Shown piece by piece: positions 32,275 to 39,393 of a stretch of 60,088 nucleotides of DNA. Within the stretch, counting starts at the first letter, position 1. Each line of letters begins with the position of its first letter. The stretch is taken from NCBI GenBank assembly GCA_964406515.1, contig CAYORV010000002.1:1-60088 (forward strand), in the 5' to 3' direction. The DNA is from JAGLWP01 sp964406515 (GTDB taxonomy: Archaea; Nanobdellota; Nanobdellia; Pacearchaeales; GW2011-AR1). The notes beneath the pieces are model-generated. The model was not told where the DNA came from. It saw only the letters and a list, made by a program, of their open reading frames with translations, and searched no databases. The translations under genes were made by a program, and so were the position numbers.

Positions 32275-32478
32275 ATGGGAATAAAAAATCCACAGAAAAA
32301 GGAAAAGCTCGCGAATGCAGGCAAGAGAACTAAGTGGGCTCCTGTTTGGGTTGTTTTGAAAAAATATGGAATGGGAAAACGAGTTCATCCTTCTGCAATC
32401 ACACGACATAGAAGAAGTTGGAGAAGGACAAAATTACATATCACACCAAGAAAACAAAGGAAATCGCACTTCGGATAA
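32275..32478 (+). CDS. rpl39e: Ribosomal protein L39e
   Basis: The 67 aa product starts MGIKNPQKKEKLANAGKRTK at ATG 32275. It has the L39e core: APVWVVLKKYG near residues 22-32 and RHRRSWRRTKLH near 43-54. L39e lies in the exit tunnel of the archaeal/eukaryotic large subunit. It is longer than the usual 51 aa at both ends. The TAAAATGG junctions on both sides show operon membership. Confidence 0.9.
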   Translation: MGIKNPQKKEKLANAGKRTKWAPVWVVLKKYGMGKRVHPSAITRHRRSWRRTKLHITPRKQRKSHFG

Positions 32479-32479
32479 A

Positions 32480-32767
32480 ATGGAAAAACAATATCATGTT
32501 GGGAGTTGTATGGAAGCTTCATTATCTTTAGAAGAATATCGAAATTTGGAATTTCCTAATTTAAAAAAAGTGAAATGGACTACATCTGCAGAAGGAGATA
32601 TACGTCAAATCTTTTTTACACCGGACACCATGATCACACTTACAAATTCCTCTTCCGAAGGAACATTGGCTAAAATAAAAGGAAATATAGATAATATAGA
32701 ATCTTCTCGTCAATTATGGGAAAAAATATTGGGAGGAAAATTCGAAGAAATTGAAAATGGCAACTAA
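32480..32767 (+). CDS. Hypothetical protein in the ribosomal operon
   Basis: The start is ATG 32480 (MEKQYHVGSCMEASLSLEE), one base after L39e stops; an ORF reading from 32366 only overlaps L39e out of frame. The 95 aa product is acidic to neutral with a mixed alpha/beta look (KWTTSAEGDIRQIFFTPDT) and no membrane helix. Its end overlaps the L31e start by 11 bases. No family recognised. Confidence 0.55.
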   Translation: MEKQYHVGSCMEASLSLEEYRNLEFPNLKKVKWTTSAEGDIRQIFFTPDTMITLTNSSSEGTLAKIKGNIDNIESSRQLWEKILGGKFEEIENGN

Positions 32768-33401
32768 AAAACCAGAACCTAAAACAGAGAAGATTGAAAG
32801 AGAATATGTTATCCCACTTAGAGAAAAGGTTCGGGTTGTGCCGAGATATAAGAAAACAAACAAGGCAGTTAAAACGGTTAAGGAATTTTTGGTTAGGCAT
32901 ATGAAAGTTTATGATAGGGATTTGAATAAGATTAAAATTGATAAATATTTGAATGAGGCTTTGTGGTTTAGAGGGATAAGAAAGCCACCTCATAAGATTA
33001 AAGTTAAAGCTATTAAAGAAGGCGACATTGTTCGAGTTGAATTGGCTGAACTTCCTACTAAATTGAAATTTAAGAAAGCAAGAGAAGAGAAAGTTTTGAA
33101 AAAGGCTAAAGACATCTTGGAAGGAAAAAAGACAAAGATGGCTAAGGTAAAGGAAGGTATGCAGGGAGGAGACGTGACACCAAAAGAAGGTGAGGCAGAA
33201 AAAGCGACGGCACCCAAGGGGGGTGTACCTTCTGACGAAGGCAAAGATAAAAAAGCCGAAGAAAAAGAAAAGAAGTCTGCGGTTGTTGAAGCAGGCGCGC
33301 AAATGGAAAAGGCGGCTGCGCAAAAAGAAAAGCACGCAACGCAAGCAGCAGGAAAACAAACTAAGCAAAAGCACCAAGTTAGAAAAGCTTTGGCGAAATA
33401 G
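32757..33401 (+). CDS. rpl31e: Ribosomal protein L31e with long charged C-terminal extension
   Basis: Residues 1-95 are L31e: REYVIPLREKVRVVPRYKKT near 14-33, KTVKEFLVRHMKV near 39-51, then LNEALWFRGIRKPPHKIKVK near 63-82. The usual family length is about 90. Here about 120 more residues follow, rich in Lys, Glu and Ala, with one Gly/Pro island (APKGGVPSDEG) encoded by two small hairpins near 33210-33239. L31e lies near the tunnel exit. The last 32 residues reappear as a separate copy at 34307-34405. Confidence 0.93.
   Translation: MATKKPEPKTEKIEREYVIPLREKVRVVPRYKKTNKAVKTVKEFLVRHMKVYDRDLNKIKIDKYLNEALWFRGIRKPPHKIKVKAIKEGDIVRVELAELPTKLKFKKAREEKVLKKAKDILEGKKTKMAKVKEGMQGGDVTPKEGEAEKATAPKGGVPSDEGKDKKAEEKEKKSAVVEAGAQMEKAAAQKEKHATQAAGKQTKQKHQVRKALAK
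33210..33239 (+). repeat. Small double hairpin within the L31e tail
   Basis: GGCAC followed by CACCC-AAGGG-GGGTG and CCTTC-TGAC-GAAGG form two adjacent hairpins inside the coding sequence. They encode the odd GGVPSDEG island in an otherwise Lys/Glu/Ala-rich tail. The decamer GGGGTGTACC with a preceding GGCAC also occurs in the palindromic insertion of the alkD gene. Confidence 0.4.
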
Positions 33402-33448
33402 AATTCTACAACAATAATATTTAAATAGGGAGAAAAAAGACTTTTGAA

Positions 33449-34171
33449 ATGATAGATAACTTGATATTCATAGGAACGGTCCATTCAGATTCTAAATTAA
33501 AAAAACGTTTGGAAAAGTTATTGAGCTATCTAAACCCTGATATTATAACTGTAGAGTATACTAATGGAAGAGAAAGGGAGGAAAAAAAATTTTATCAATC
33601 TATACTTAATATATTAAAGAAAAAAGGTATTGGGGAAGAGGTGATTAAAGAATACATTCCGAAGATAGAAAATGAATCAACCATTTGTATGGATTATGCT
33701 CAAGAAAAAGAAATCTCTTGTTTTTTTATAGATAAGAGTACCGTCGCTGTAAAGAATCTGCTTTTCTTAACAGAGATGAAAACATTAAGAAAAATAACAC
33801 AGATGAAAATATCAAGAAAAATGGGGAAAAAATCTAAGGATAAAATGGAGAGAGTGATGAAAAGGGAGCCTAAAACTGGAAAATTAATGCAAAAGATCTT
33901 CGATTCAGTATTTTATAATGAGCGTAACGTATCAAGAGAGAATAAATATATACTTCAAAGAGTATATGGAGATGATTTTATTGGGAAAAGAGATGAATAT
34001 ATGGCGGAATCCTTAAATACTCTCTCAGAATTTTATCCTAATAAAAAAATTGTTCATGTTGGGGGATTTTCACATCTCGCGAATCATGATTCTGATACTA
34101 CTGTTGTAAATTTAGGGAAATTATTTCCAGAAAGTGAAAAATACTTATTACCTCAAGCAGATTCTTTATAA
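33449..34171 (+). CDS. TraB/Tiki-like family protein
   Basis: The 240 aa product shows the TraB/PrgY signature: FIGTVHSDSKLKKRL near residues 7-21 with the GTxH motif, IITVEYTNGREREEKKF near 33-49 with the conserved Glu, and near the C-terminus RDEYMAESL followed by HVGGFSHL, the second metal-binding His. The family includes pheromone-shutdown proteins and Tiki metalloproteases. The usual C-terminal membrane helices are absent, so it is soluble. It lies between L31e and a copy of the L31e tail. Confidence 0.8.
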   Translation: MIDNLIFIGTVHSDSKLKKRLEKLLSYLNPDIITVEYTNGREREEKKFYQSILNILKKKGIGEEVIKEYIPKIENESTICMDYAQEKEISCFFIDKSTVAVKNLLFLTEMKTLRKITQMKISRKMGKKSKDKMERVMKREPKTGKLMQKIFDSVFYNERNVSRENKYILQRVYGDDFIGKRDEYMAESLNTLSEFYPNKKIVHVGGFSHLANHDSDTTVVNLGKLFPESEKYLLPQADSL

Positions 34172-34306
34172 TTTCTTATCAAATCTATTAATATCTCTCT
34201 GACATCTTTTAGAAATTGTTTCTTTCCAAGATTTATTTAAATCAACATTATGAGAATTTGCTAAACAAACTAGGGCAAACATGATATCACAAATTTCCTC
34301 GCACAA
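34166..34306 (-). pseudogene. C-terminal remnant of a MazG-like pyrophosphohydrolase
   Basis: The minus strand reads LCEEICDIMFALVCLANSHN followed by VDLNKSWKETISKR and ends at a TAA at 34166-34168. This is the EExxD...LANxxxxDL core and tail of MazG-type nucleotide pyrophosphohydrolases, which purge dNTPs. The reading frame is cut near 34306 where the L31e-tail copy begins, and the N-terminal two-thirds are missing. It has no start codon of its own and is presumed inactive. Confidence 0.7.
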
Positions 34307-34405
34307 ATGGAGAAAGCATCTGCACAAAAGGAAAAGAAATCAACCAAAACTGCTGGAAAAATGACCAAACAGAAACATCAAGTAAGAAAGGCTTTGGCTA
34401 AATAG
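34307..34405 (+). pseudogene. Duplicated copy of the L31e C-terminal tail
   Basis: An in-frame 32-codon segment (start MEKASAQKEKKSTKTAGK, end TAG 34403-34405) matches the last 32 residues of L31e (MEKAAAQKEKHATQ...) with the same length and ending (KQKHQVRKALAK). It has no ribosomal domain upstream. It marks the far side of an insertion or duplication carrying the TraB-like gene and the mazG remnant. Confidence 0.8.
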
Positions 34406-34455
34406 TTGTTTTAAATCACAGTAATATTTTTAAAGGAATTTTTTATATTATTTTA

Positions 34456-35484
34456 ATGGGCAGACAAACTCGTATTGCAATTGTCGGTTATGGAAATATA
34501 GGAAGAGGTGTTCATAAAGCAATTGGAAGAAATCTAGATATGAGTCTTGTGGGAATTATATCAAGAGATCCTGAAAGAGTAGAAAGAGAGATTAATAATG
34601 TTGATGTTTTTAATGCTAATAATGAGGACAAATGGAGCGGATTACTAGTTGATGTTGCTATGTTGTGTGGTGGTTCAGCAAAAGATCTTCCTGTGCAAGG
34701 ACCTTGTTTTGCGAAATTTTTTAATACAGTAGATAGTTTTGACAATCATAAACACATAGGACCATATGCTAATGAAGAAACTGGAGAACTTATGCCTGGA
34801 TATTATCAGGATATGGATGCTTCTGCAAGAAAAGGGAAGCATACTTCAATTATTTCAATAGGTTGGGACCCTGGAACATTTTCTATGGAAAGAATTTTAG
34901 CAGATTCTTTTTTCCCAGGAACAAAAGCTTATGGGTTTTATGGACTAAGTGAAAAAGGTGGATTAAGTATGGGTCATTCTGATGCAATAAGACGAGTTGA
35001 AGGTGTTAAAGATGCAAGACAATACACGCATGCAATTCCTGAGGCTATGGAAAGAGTAAAATCTGGTGAAAATCCTGATTTAAAACCAGGAGAAATGCAT
35101 TGGAGAGAATGTTTTGTTGTTGCTGAAGAAGAATATGATATTGGAAAGATAGAAGAAGAAATAAAAAAAATGCCTAATTATTTTGAACCATATAGAACAG
35201 AAGTCTATTTTGTTAGTGATGAAGAAATGAAAAGAGACCATTCTGATATGCCACATGATGGGGTTGTAATAGCTGCTTCAGAGACTGGAGATAGAAATAA
35301 AATTTTAATTGAACATCAAAATACATGGGATAGTAATCCAGAAGCTACTGCTAGTATTATGGTTGCTTATGCAAGAGCTACTTATAGGTTAAATCAAAAA
35401 GGAGATTATGGAGCAAAGACAATACTTGATATTGCACCTGCTCTTATTAGTCCACATTCTAAAGAAGAATTAATAAAAGTTTAA
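34456..35484 (+). CDS. ddh: meso-Diaminopimelate D-dehydrogenase
   Basis: The 342 aa protein matches the NADP-dependent enzyme of the one-step lysine/DAP branch. IAIVGYGNIGRGV near residues 7-19 is the Rossmann loop; MLCGGSAKDL and NTVDSFDNH follow. The family-specific SIGWDPGTFS near 136-145 and GLSEKGGLSMGHSDAIRRVEG near 164-183 bind the substrate. It reductively aminates tetrahydrodipicolinate to meso-DAP. It is followed after one base by lysA. Usual sources are bacteria such as Corynebacterium and Bacteroidetes. Confidence 0.92.
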   Translation: MGRQTRIAIVGYGNIGRGVHKAIGRNLDMSLVGIISRDPERVEREINNVDVFNANNEDKWSGLLVDVAMLCGGSAKDLPVQGPCFAKFFNTVDSFDNHKHIGPYANEETGELMPGYYQDMDASARKGKHTSIISIGWDPGTFSMERILADSFFPGTKAYGFYGLSEKGGLSMGHSDAIRRVEGVKDARQYTHAIPEAMERVKSGENPDLKPGEMHWRECFVVAEEEYDIGKIEEEIKKMPNYFEPYRTEVYFVSDEEMKRDHSDMPHDGVVIAASETGDRNKILIEHQNTWDSNPEATASIMVAYARATYRLNQKGDYGAKTILDIAPALISPHSKEELIKV

Positions 35485-35485
35485 G

Positions 35486-36775
35486 ATGGAAGATGCTTCT
35501 GGTTTAGAACCTTTAAGTTCTGTTGTGAGTGAAGACCAAGTAAGAGAAATTGCTGAAGAGTTTGGGACACCTGTTTATGCTTATTCTGAGAGACTTTTAG
35601 AACAACAGGCAGATAAAGCTTTGGCATTTCCAAATGCTTTTGGGTTGACTGTTCGATATGCTATGAAAGCAAATTCAAATATTAATATTTTGAAAATATT
35701 TAATAGAAAGGGGCTGGATATTGATGCCTCTTCTGGAGAAGAAGCTGAAAGGGCTATGGCGGCTGAGATAAATCCTGCACAGATTTTACTGACTTCTCAG
35801 AAGGTTCCAAAAAATTTGAAAACCCTTATAGCTAAAGGTGTTGAATATAATGCATGTTCATTTCATCAGTTAAGAGAGTATGGGAAGTTAGGATTAAATT
35901 CAGAAGTTTCTGTGAGGATAAATCCAGGGTTGGGTTCTGGTGGAACAAATAGAACAAATACTGGCGGGCCTGCTTCTAGTTTTGGGATTTGGCATGAACA
36001 AATTCCAGAAATTTTAAGGATTGCAGGAGATTATAAATTGAATATAAGAAGAATTCATACTCATATTGGTTCTGGAAGTGATCCTGAAGTTTGGAAAAAA
36101 GTTGCTGGAATGAGTTTAGATATTGTTGAAAAATTTCTTGATGGGGGGCATCTTGTTCAGATATTAAATCTTGGTGGAGGTTATAAAGTCGGAAGAATGG
36201 ATTATGAGAAATCTACTGATTTACAAGAGTGTGGAGAACCTGTTAAAGAATCATTTATGGATTTTAAAAGGAAGAATGGAAACGAATTAAAATTAGAAAT
36301 TGAACCCGGAACTTTTCTTGTTGCTAATGCTGGTTGTTTGATTGCAAAAGTTGAGGATATTAAATCTACTCCAAATTATAATTTTTTAATAACAGATTCT
36401 GGAATGACCGAAGTTACTCGGCCATCTTTATATGGGGCGCAGCACCCTATTTCTGTTGTTCCTGGGAGAAACTCTTCTGATGAAGGTAAAAAGATTGTAG
36501 AATATATCGTTTCTGGAAAGTGTTGTGAATCGGGGGATATTTTGAGTCCTGCTGAAGGAGATTCTGAAGCATTAAAACCCAGAGAGTTGTTAGAAGCAAG
36601 TATAGGGGATTTAGCTGTTGTTGGGGGAACTGGTGCATATTGCTCGTCAATGAGTACTGCGGGATATAATTCTTATCCTAGAGCTGCAGAAGTTTTGATT
36701 AGAGAAAAACCTCAGTTAATAAGAGCCAGAGGTACCCTCGAGGATCTTACTCGTAATGAACTCAAAGTTGTATAA
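35486..36775 (+). CDS. lysA: Diaminopimelate decarboxylase
   Basis: The 429 aa fold-type III PLP enzyme has VRYAMKANSNINILK near residues 53-67 with the PLP lysine, RIHTHIGSGSDPEVWK near 191-206, LNLGGGYKVG near 230-239, ELKLEIEPGTFLVANAG near 269-285 and GAYCSSMSTAGYNS near 384-397. It decarboxylates meso-DAP to L-lysine. Its place directly after ddh gives a two-step path from tetrahydrodipicolinate to lysine; dapA and dapB are not in the window. The start is ATG 35486, one base after the ddh stop. Confidence 0.95.
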   Translation: MEDASGLEPLSSVVSEDQVREIAEEFGTPVYAYSERLLEQQADKALAFPNAFGLTVRYAMKANSNINILKIFNRKGLDIDASSGEEAERAMAAEINPAQILLTSQKVPKNLKTLIAKGVEYNACSFHQLREYGKLGLNSEVSVRINPGLGSGGTNRTNTGGPASSFGIWHEQIPEILRIAGDYKLNIRRIHTHIGSGSDPEVWKKVAGMSLDIVEKFLDGGHLVQILNLGGGYKVGRMDYEKSTDLQECGEPVKESFMDFKRKNGNELKLEIEPGTFLVANAGCLIAKVEDIKSTPNYNFLITDSGMTEVTRPSLYGAQHPISVVPGRNSSDEGKKIVEYIVSGKCCESGDILSPAEGDSEALKPRELLEASIGDLAVVGGTGAYCSSMSTAGYNSYPRAAEVLIREKPQLIRARGTLEDLTRNELKVV

Positions 36776-36821
36776 TTAAGCAATTGCAGAGATTTTTATA
36801 TTAAATAATTCTCTAAATAAA

Positions 36822-37547
36822 ATGTTGAATCAATTGAGAAAAGAACTTCGAGAATCTGGAAATTCTGAAAGGGCTATTGCGTGTCAGAGATTTTTTAAAA
36901 CAGGTAAGGGACAATATGGTGAGGGCGATGTTTTTCTTGGAATAAAAGTTCCTGTTCAAAGAGCAATTGCGAAAAAATATGATTTGAGTTTTGAAGAGAT
37001 TCAAGAATTGTTGAATTCTGAAATCCATGAAGAGAGATTAATTGGTTTGTTGATTTTAATTAGGAATAAAAATAAGAAAGGTGCTTTTAAATTTTATTTG
37101 AAAAATACAAAAAGGATTAATAATTGGGATTTGGTTGATTTGACTGCTCATAAAATTGTTGGGGATTTTTTGTTGGATAAGGATAAGGCACTCCGGGGTG
37201 TACCCCGAGACATTTCTGGGGAAATGTCTACAAGGGGCATATTATATGATCTTGCTAAATCTGAAAATTTATGGGAAAAAAGAATTGCAATTATTTCAAC
37301 ATTTGCATTTATTCGGAATAATCAATTTGAAGATACTTTAGCGATTGCAGAGATTTTGTTGAATGATTCTCATGACTTGATTCACAAGGCAGTTGGTTGG
37401 ATGTTAAGGGAAGTTGGTAAGAAAAACCAAGAAGTTGAAGAAGAATTTTTAAAGAAACATTACAAAGATATGCCAAGGACAATGTTAAGATATGCAATTG
37501 AGAGATTTGAAGAAGAGAAGAGACAGAAATATTTGAGGGGGAAATAA
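36822..37547 (+). CDS. alkD: AlkD-like DNA alkylation repair protein
   Basis: The 241 aa HEAT-repeat protein matches AlkD glycosylases, which flip and excise alkylated bases. The signature NNWDLVDLTAHKIVG near residues 100-114 holds the catalytic Asp region; LWEKRIAIISTFAFIR near 150-165 and DLIHKAVGWMLREVGK near 186-201 follow. Between LLDKDK and ILYDLAKS a stretch of about 17 residues (ALRGVPRDISGEMSTRG, 123-139) has no counterpart in the usual family pattern. It is encoded by a double hairpin at 37191-37228. The frame is kept, so the protein may still fold. Confidence 0.9.
   Translation: MLNQLRKELRESGNSERAIACQRFFKTGKGQYGEGDVFLGIKVPVQRAIAKKYDLSFEEIQELLNSEIHEERLIGLLILIRNKNKKGAFKFYLKNTKRINNWDLVDLTAHKIVGDFLLDKDKALRGVPRDISGEMSTRGILYDLAKSENLWEKRIAIISTFAFIRNNQFEDTLAIAEILLNDSHDLIHKAVGWMLREVGKKNQEVEEEFLKKHYKDMPRTMLRYAIERFEEEKRQKYLRGK
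37191..37228. repeat. Palindromic insertion inside the alkD reading frame
   Basis: Two hairpins lie side by side: CTC(c)GGGGT-GT-ACCCCGAG (37191-37209) and a perfect 8-bp stem GACATTTC-TGGG-GAAATGTC (37209-37228). AAGGCA on the left and AAGGGGCA on the right could be remains of a short target duplication. The GC content is higher than in the neighbouring codons. The inserted length is a multiple of three. Confidence 0.65.
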
Positions 37548-37548
37548 A

Positions 37549-38379
37549 ATGAAAAAACCCATCAAAGAACTCCTAGAATTTGGAATTATTAATGTTGATA
37601 AGCCGGCAGGTTGCACTAGCTTTGATGTTGTTGCTAAGATTCGGGACATGTTGAAATTACGGAAGGCGTCGCATTTTGGAACACTTGATCCAATGGTGAC
37701 TGGGGTTTTGCCAATTGCATTAAATCGCGCTTGTAAACTTACTGGATTTTTTATAAGACACGACAAGGAATATGTTGGAGAGATGAGGATTCATGAAGAT
37801 GTTGAGTTGGATAAGATTGAGAAAATGATCAAGGAGAAATTTTTAGGGAAGATTATTCAGTTGCCTCCTGTAAAATCAAGAGTTAAACGGCAGGAAAGGG
37901 AACGGGAAATTATGAAATTTGAAATTTTGGAGAAAGATGGGAAGAACCTCAAATTTCATTCAGAAGTTGAAGGGGGAACTTACATAAGAAAATTGGTTCA
38001 TGATTTGGGGCAAGCATTAGGAATTGTAGCGCATATGACTGGATTGAGAAGAACAAGAGCAGGAATTTTCAAAGAAAAAGATTCTATCAAGTTAGAAGAT
38101 TTAGAAAAAATGAATGAAGATGATTTGAAAAAAATAATAATTCCTGCTGAAGAAGCGATAAAAAAAGTTTATCCTGTTGTACAAATTAAAAAAGCTAATT
38201 TAGAAAAGATTTTTACTGGAAAACCGATTCATAAAGAAGATTTGATGGAGATAGAGGAATATGATAAGGAACAAATTGTTTGTATTTTTGAGGAAGATAA
38301 TTTTATTGGAATGTATAAAATTGTAAATGAAGAGGATGTTTTTGCTAAATCTATGTTTGTTATGCAGGAGATTAGGTAA
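37549..38379 (+). CDS. cbf5: tRNA/rRNA pseudouridine synthase Cbf5
   Basis: The 276 aa product is the TruB/Cbf5 type: NVDKPAGCTSFDVV near residues 15-28, then the catalytic Asp in HFGTLDPMVTGVLPIAL near 42-58, and EGGTYIRKLVHDLGQALG near 143-160. The C-terminal part (EAIKKVYPVVQIKK onward) is a PUA domain. In archaea Cbf5 is the catalytic subunit of H/ACA guide ribonucleoproteins and can also modify tRNA U55. It is shorter than typical archaeal Cbf5 (about 330). The start is ATG 37549, one base after the alkD stop. Confidence 0.93.
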   Translation: MKKPIKELLEFGIINVDKPAGCTSFDVVAKIRDMLKLRKASHFGTLDPMVTGVLPIALNRACKLTGFFIRHDKEYVGEMRIHEDVELDKIEKMIKEKFLGKIIQLPPVKSRVKRQEREREIMKFEILEKDGKNLKFHSEVEGGTYIRKLVHDLGQALGIVAHMTGLRRTRAGIFKEKDSIKLEDLEKMNEDDLKKIIIPAEEAIKKVYPVVQIKKANLEKIFTGKPIHKEDLMEIEEYDKEQIVCIFEEDNFIGMYKIVNEEDVFAKSMFVMQEIR

Positions 38380-38419
38380 ATACACAAAAATTTAATAACA
38401 AACTCGCTTTCTTTTCTTT

Positions 38420-38695
38420 ATGAAAAAAGCACTTCGACTTTATATTACTGGAACTGTGCAGGGGATATTTTTTAGGGCGTTTGTAAAGGAAAATGCAGAG
38501 AGGTATAATGTTAAAGGATTTGTTAGGAATCTTGAAGATGGGAGGATTGAGATTTTTTTAGAGGGAGATGCTAATAATGTAAATAAGATGATAGAATTAT
38601 GCGGAAAAGGACCGCGCCATTCTCAAATAAAAAAAGTGGATATGAAACCAGAAAGGTTTCAGGATTTCAAGACATTTAAGGTATTGCATATATGA
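38420..38695 (+). CDS. acyP: Acylphosphatase
   Basis: The 91 aa length and motifs are those of acylphosphatase: ITGTVQGIFFRAFVKENAE near residues 9-27 holds the phosphate-binding loop with catalytic Arg, and VKGFVRNLEDGRIEIFLEGD near 31-50 has the catalytic Asn. It hydrolyses acyl-phosphates such as 1,3-bisphosphoglycerate or carbamoyl phosphate. The stop overlaps the RNase HI start by 4 bases (ATGA). Confidence 0.96.
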   Translation: MKKALRLYITGTVQGIFFRAFVKENAERYNVKGFVRNLEDGRIEIFLEGDANNVNKMIELCGKGPRHSQIKKVDMKPERFQDFKTFKVLHI

Positions 38696-39114
38696 TATTC
38701 ACAAATTCTGATGGCGGCTCTAGGGGTAATCCTGGACCAGGGGCAATTGGAGTGATAGTTAGGAAAGAGGGAGAGATTCTTACAAAATATAGTTCTAAAA
38801 TTGGAAAATTTGTGACAAATAATATTGCAGAATATGAGGCTCTGATAAAGGCCCTAGAATTAGCTTCAAAATGCACAAAAGGTGAAATTACATGTTGTCT
38901 TGATTCTGAATTGGTTGTGAAACAGCTTTTGGGAGAATATCGTGTTAGGAATCCTAAACTCTTAGAATTATTTTTGAAAGTGCAGAAACTTCAGGAAAAT
39001 TTTGAAAAAATAATCTACAAACATGTTTCACGTTGGGATGATTTCCAACAAATCTGCGATGAACTTTTGAACGACGAATTAGATGCGGCAGGATATAAAA
39101 GATATAGGAAATAG
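38692..39114 (+). CDS. rnhA: Ribonuclease HI
   Basis: The 140 aa protein has the DEDD active site of RNase HI: Asp in FTNSDGGSRGNPGPGAIG near residues 3-20, Glu in NNIAEYEALIKAL near 43-55, Asp in CLDSELVVKQL near 69-79, and a final Asp in the ISRWDDF-like segment. It cleaves RNA in RNA-DNA hybrids during replication and repair. It lacks the N-terminal hybrid-binding domain and so belongs to the archaeal/bacterial short type. It is coupled to acyP by ATGA. Confidence 0.93.
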   Translation: MIFTNSDGGSRGNPGPGAIGVIVRKEGEILTKYSSKIGKFVTNNIAEYEALIKALELASKCTKGEITCCLDSELVVKQLLGEYRVRNPKLLELFLKVQKLQENFEKIIYKHVSRWDDFQQICDELLNDELDAAGYKRYRK

Positions 39115-39321
39115 TTACATTCCTAACAATTTATAGATAGCAAACACAGGCCAGACAATAGCTTTCAAAATTCCAAGAACTCCGTTCCAGAACGAAGTTG
39201 ATGTTTGAAGGTAATAAATTACTGCCCCGATAAAACCAAGGAAATAAAATCCCCCTGTACATTCTTTTGTTCCATACTTACAATTTGTAGACAACTCTTT
39301 TTTTGTATTCCTCTTTTTCAT
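39115..39321 (-). CDS. Small two-helix membrane protein, 68 aa
   Basis: A basic N-terminus with two Cys (NCKYGTKECTGG) is followed by helices near residues 25-40 (FYFLGFIGAVIYYLQ) and 45-66 (GVLGILKAIVWPVFAIYKLL). The GFYFLGFIGAVIYYLQ...FWNGVLGILKAIVWP pattern resembles a short family I associate with DPANN and candidate-phyla bacteria. The function is unknown. It converges on rnhA with no gap. Confidence 0.65.
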   Translation of the reverse strand: MKKRNTKKELSTNCKYGTKECTGGFYFLGFIGAVIYYLQTSTSFWNGVLGILKAIVWPVFAIYKLLGM

Positions 39322-39393
39322 TTTTAATTAAGGAATTTTTCATTTTTAAATCTTGCGAGTTAAATATATAAAACAAAAACTCTATTGAGTATT

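Noticed and set aside
32670..33377. Minus-strand 235-codon ORF opposite L31e
   Set aside because: It is a Phe/Leu/Ser-rich mirror of the Lys/Glu-rich L31e coding sequence. No motif and no promoter support it.
39385..39393. TTG start for lysyl-tRNA synthetase
   Set aside because: The ATG nine bases later sits at the right distance from the TATA-like box for a leaderless start, and the added residues are not part of the family.
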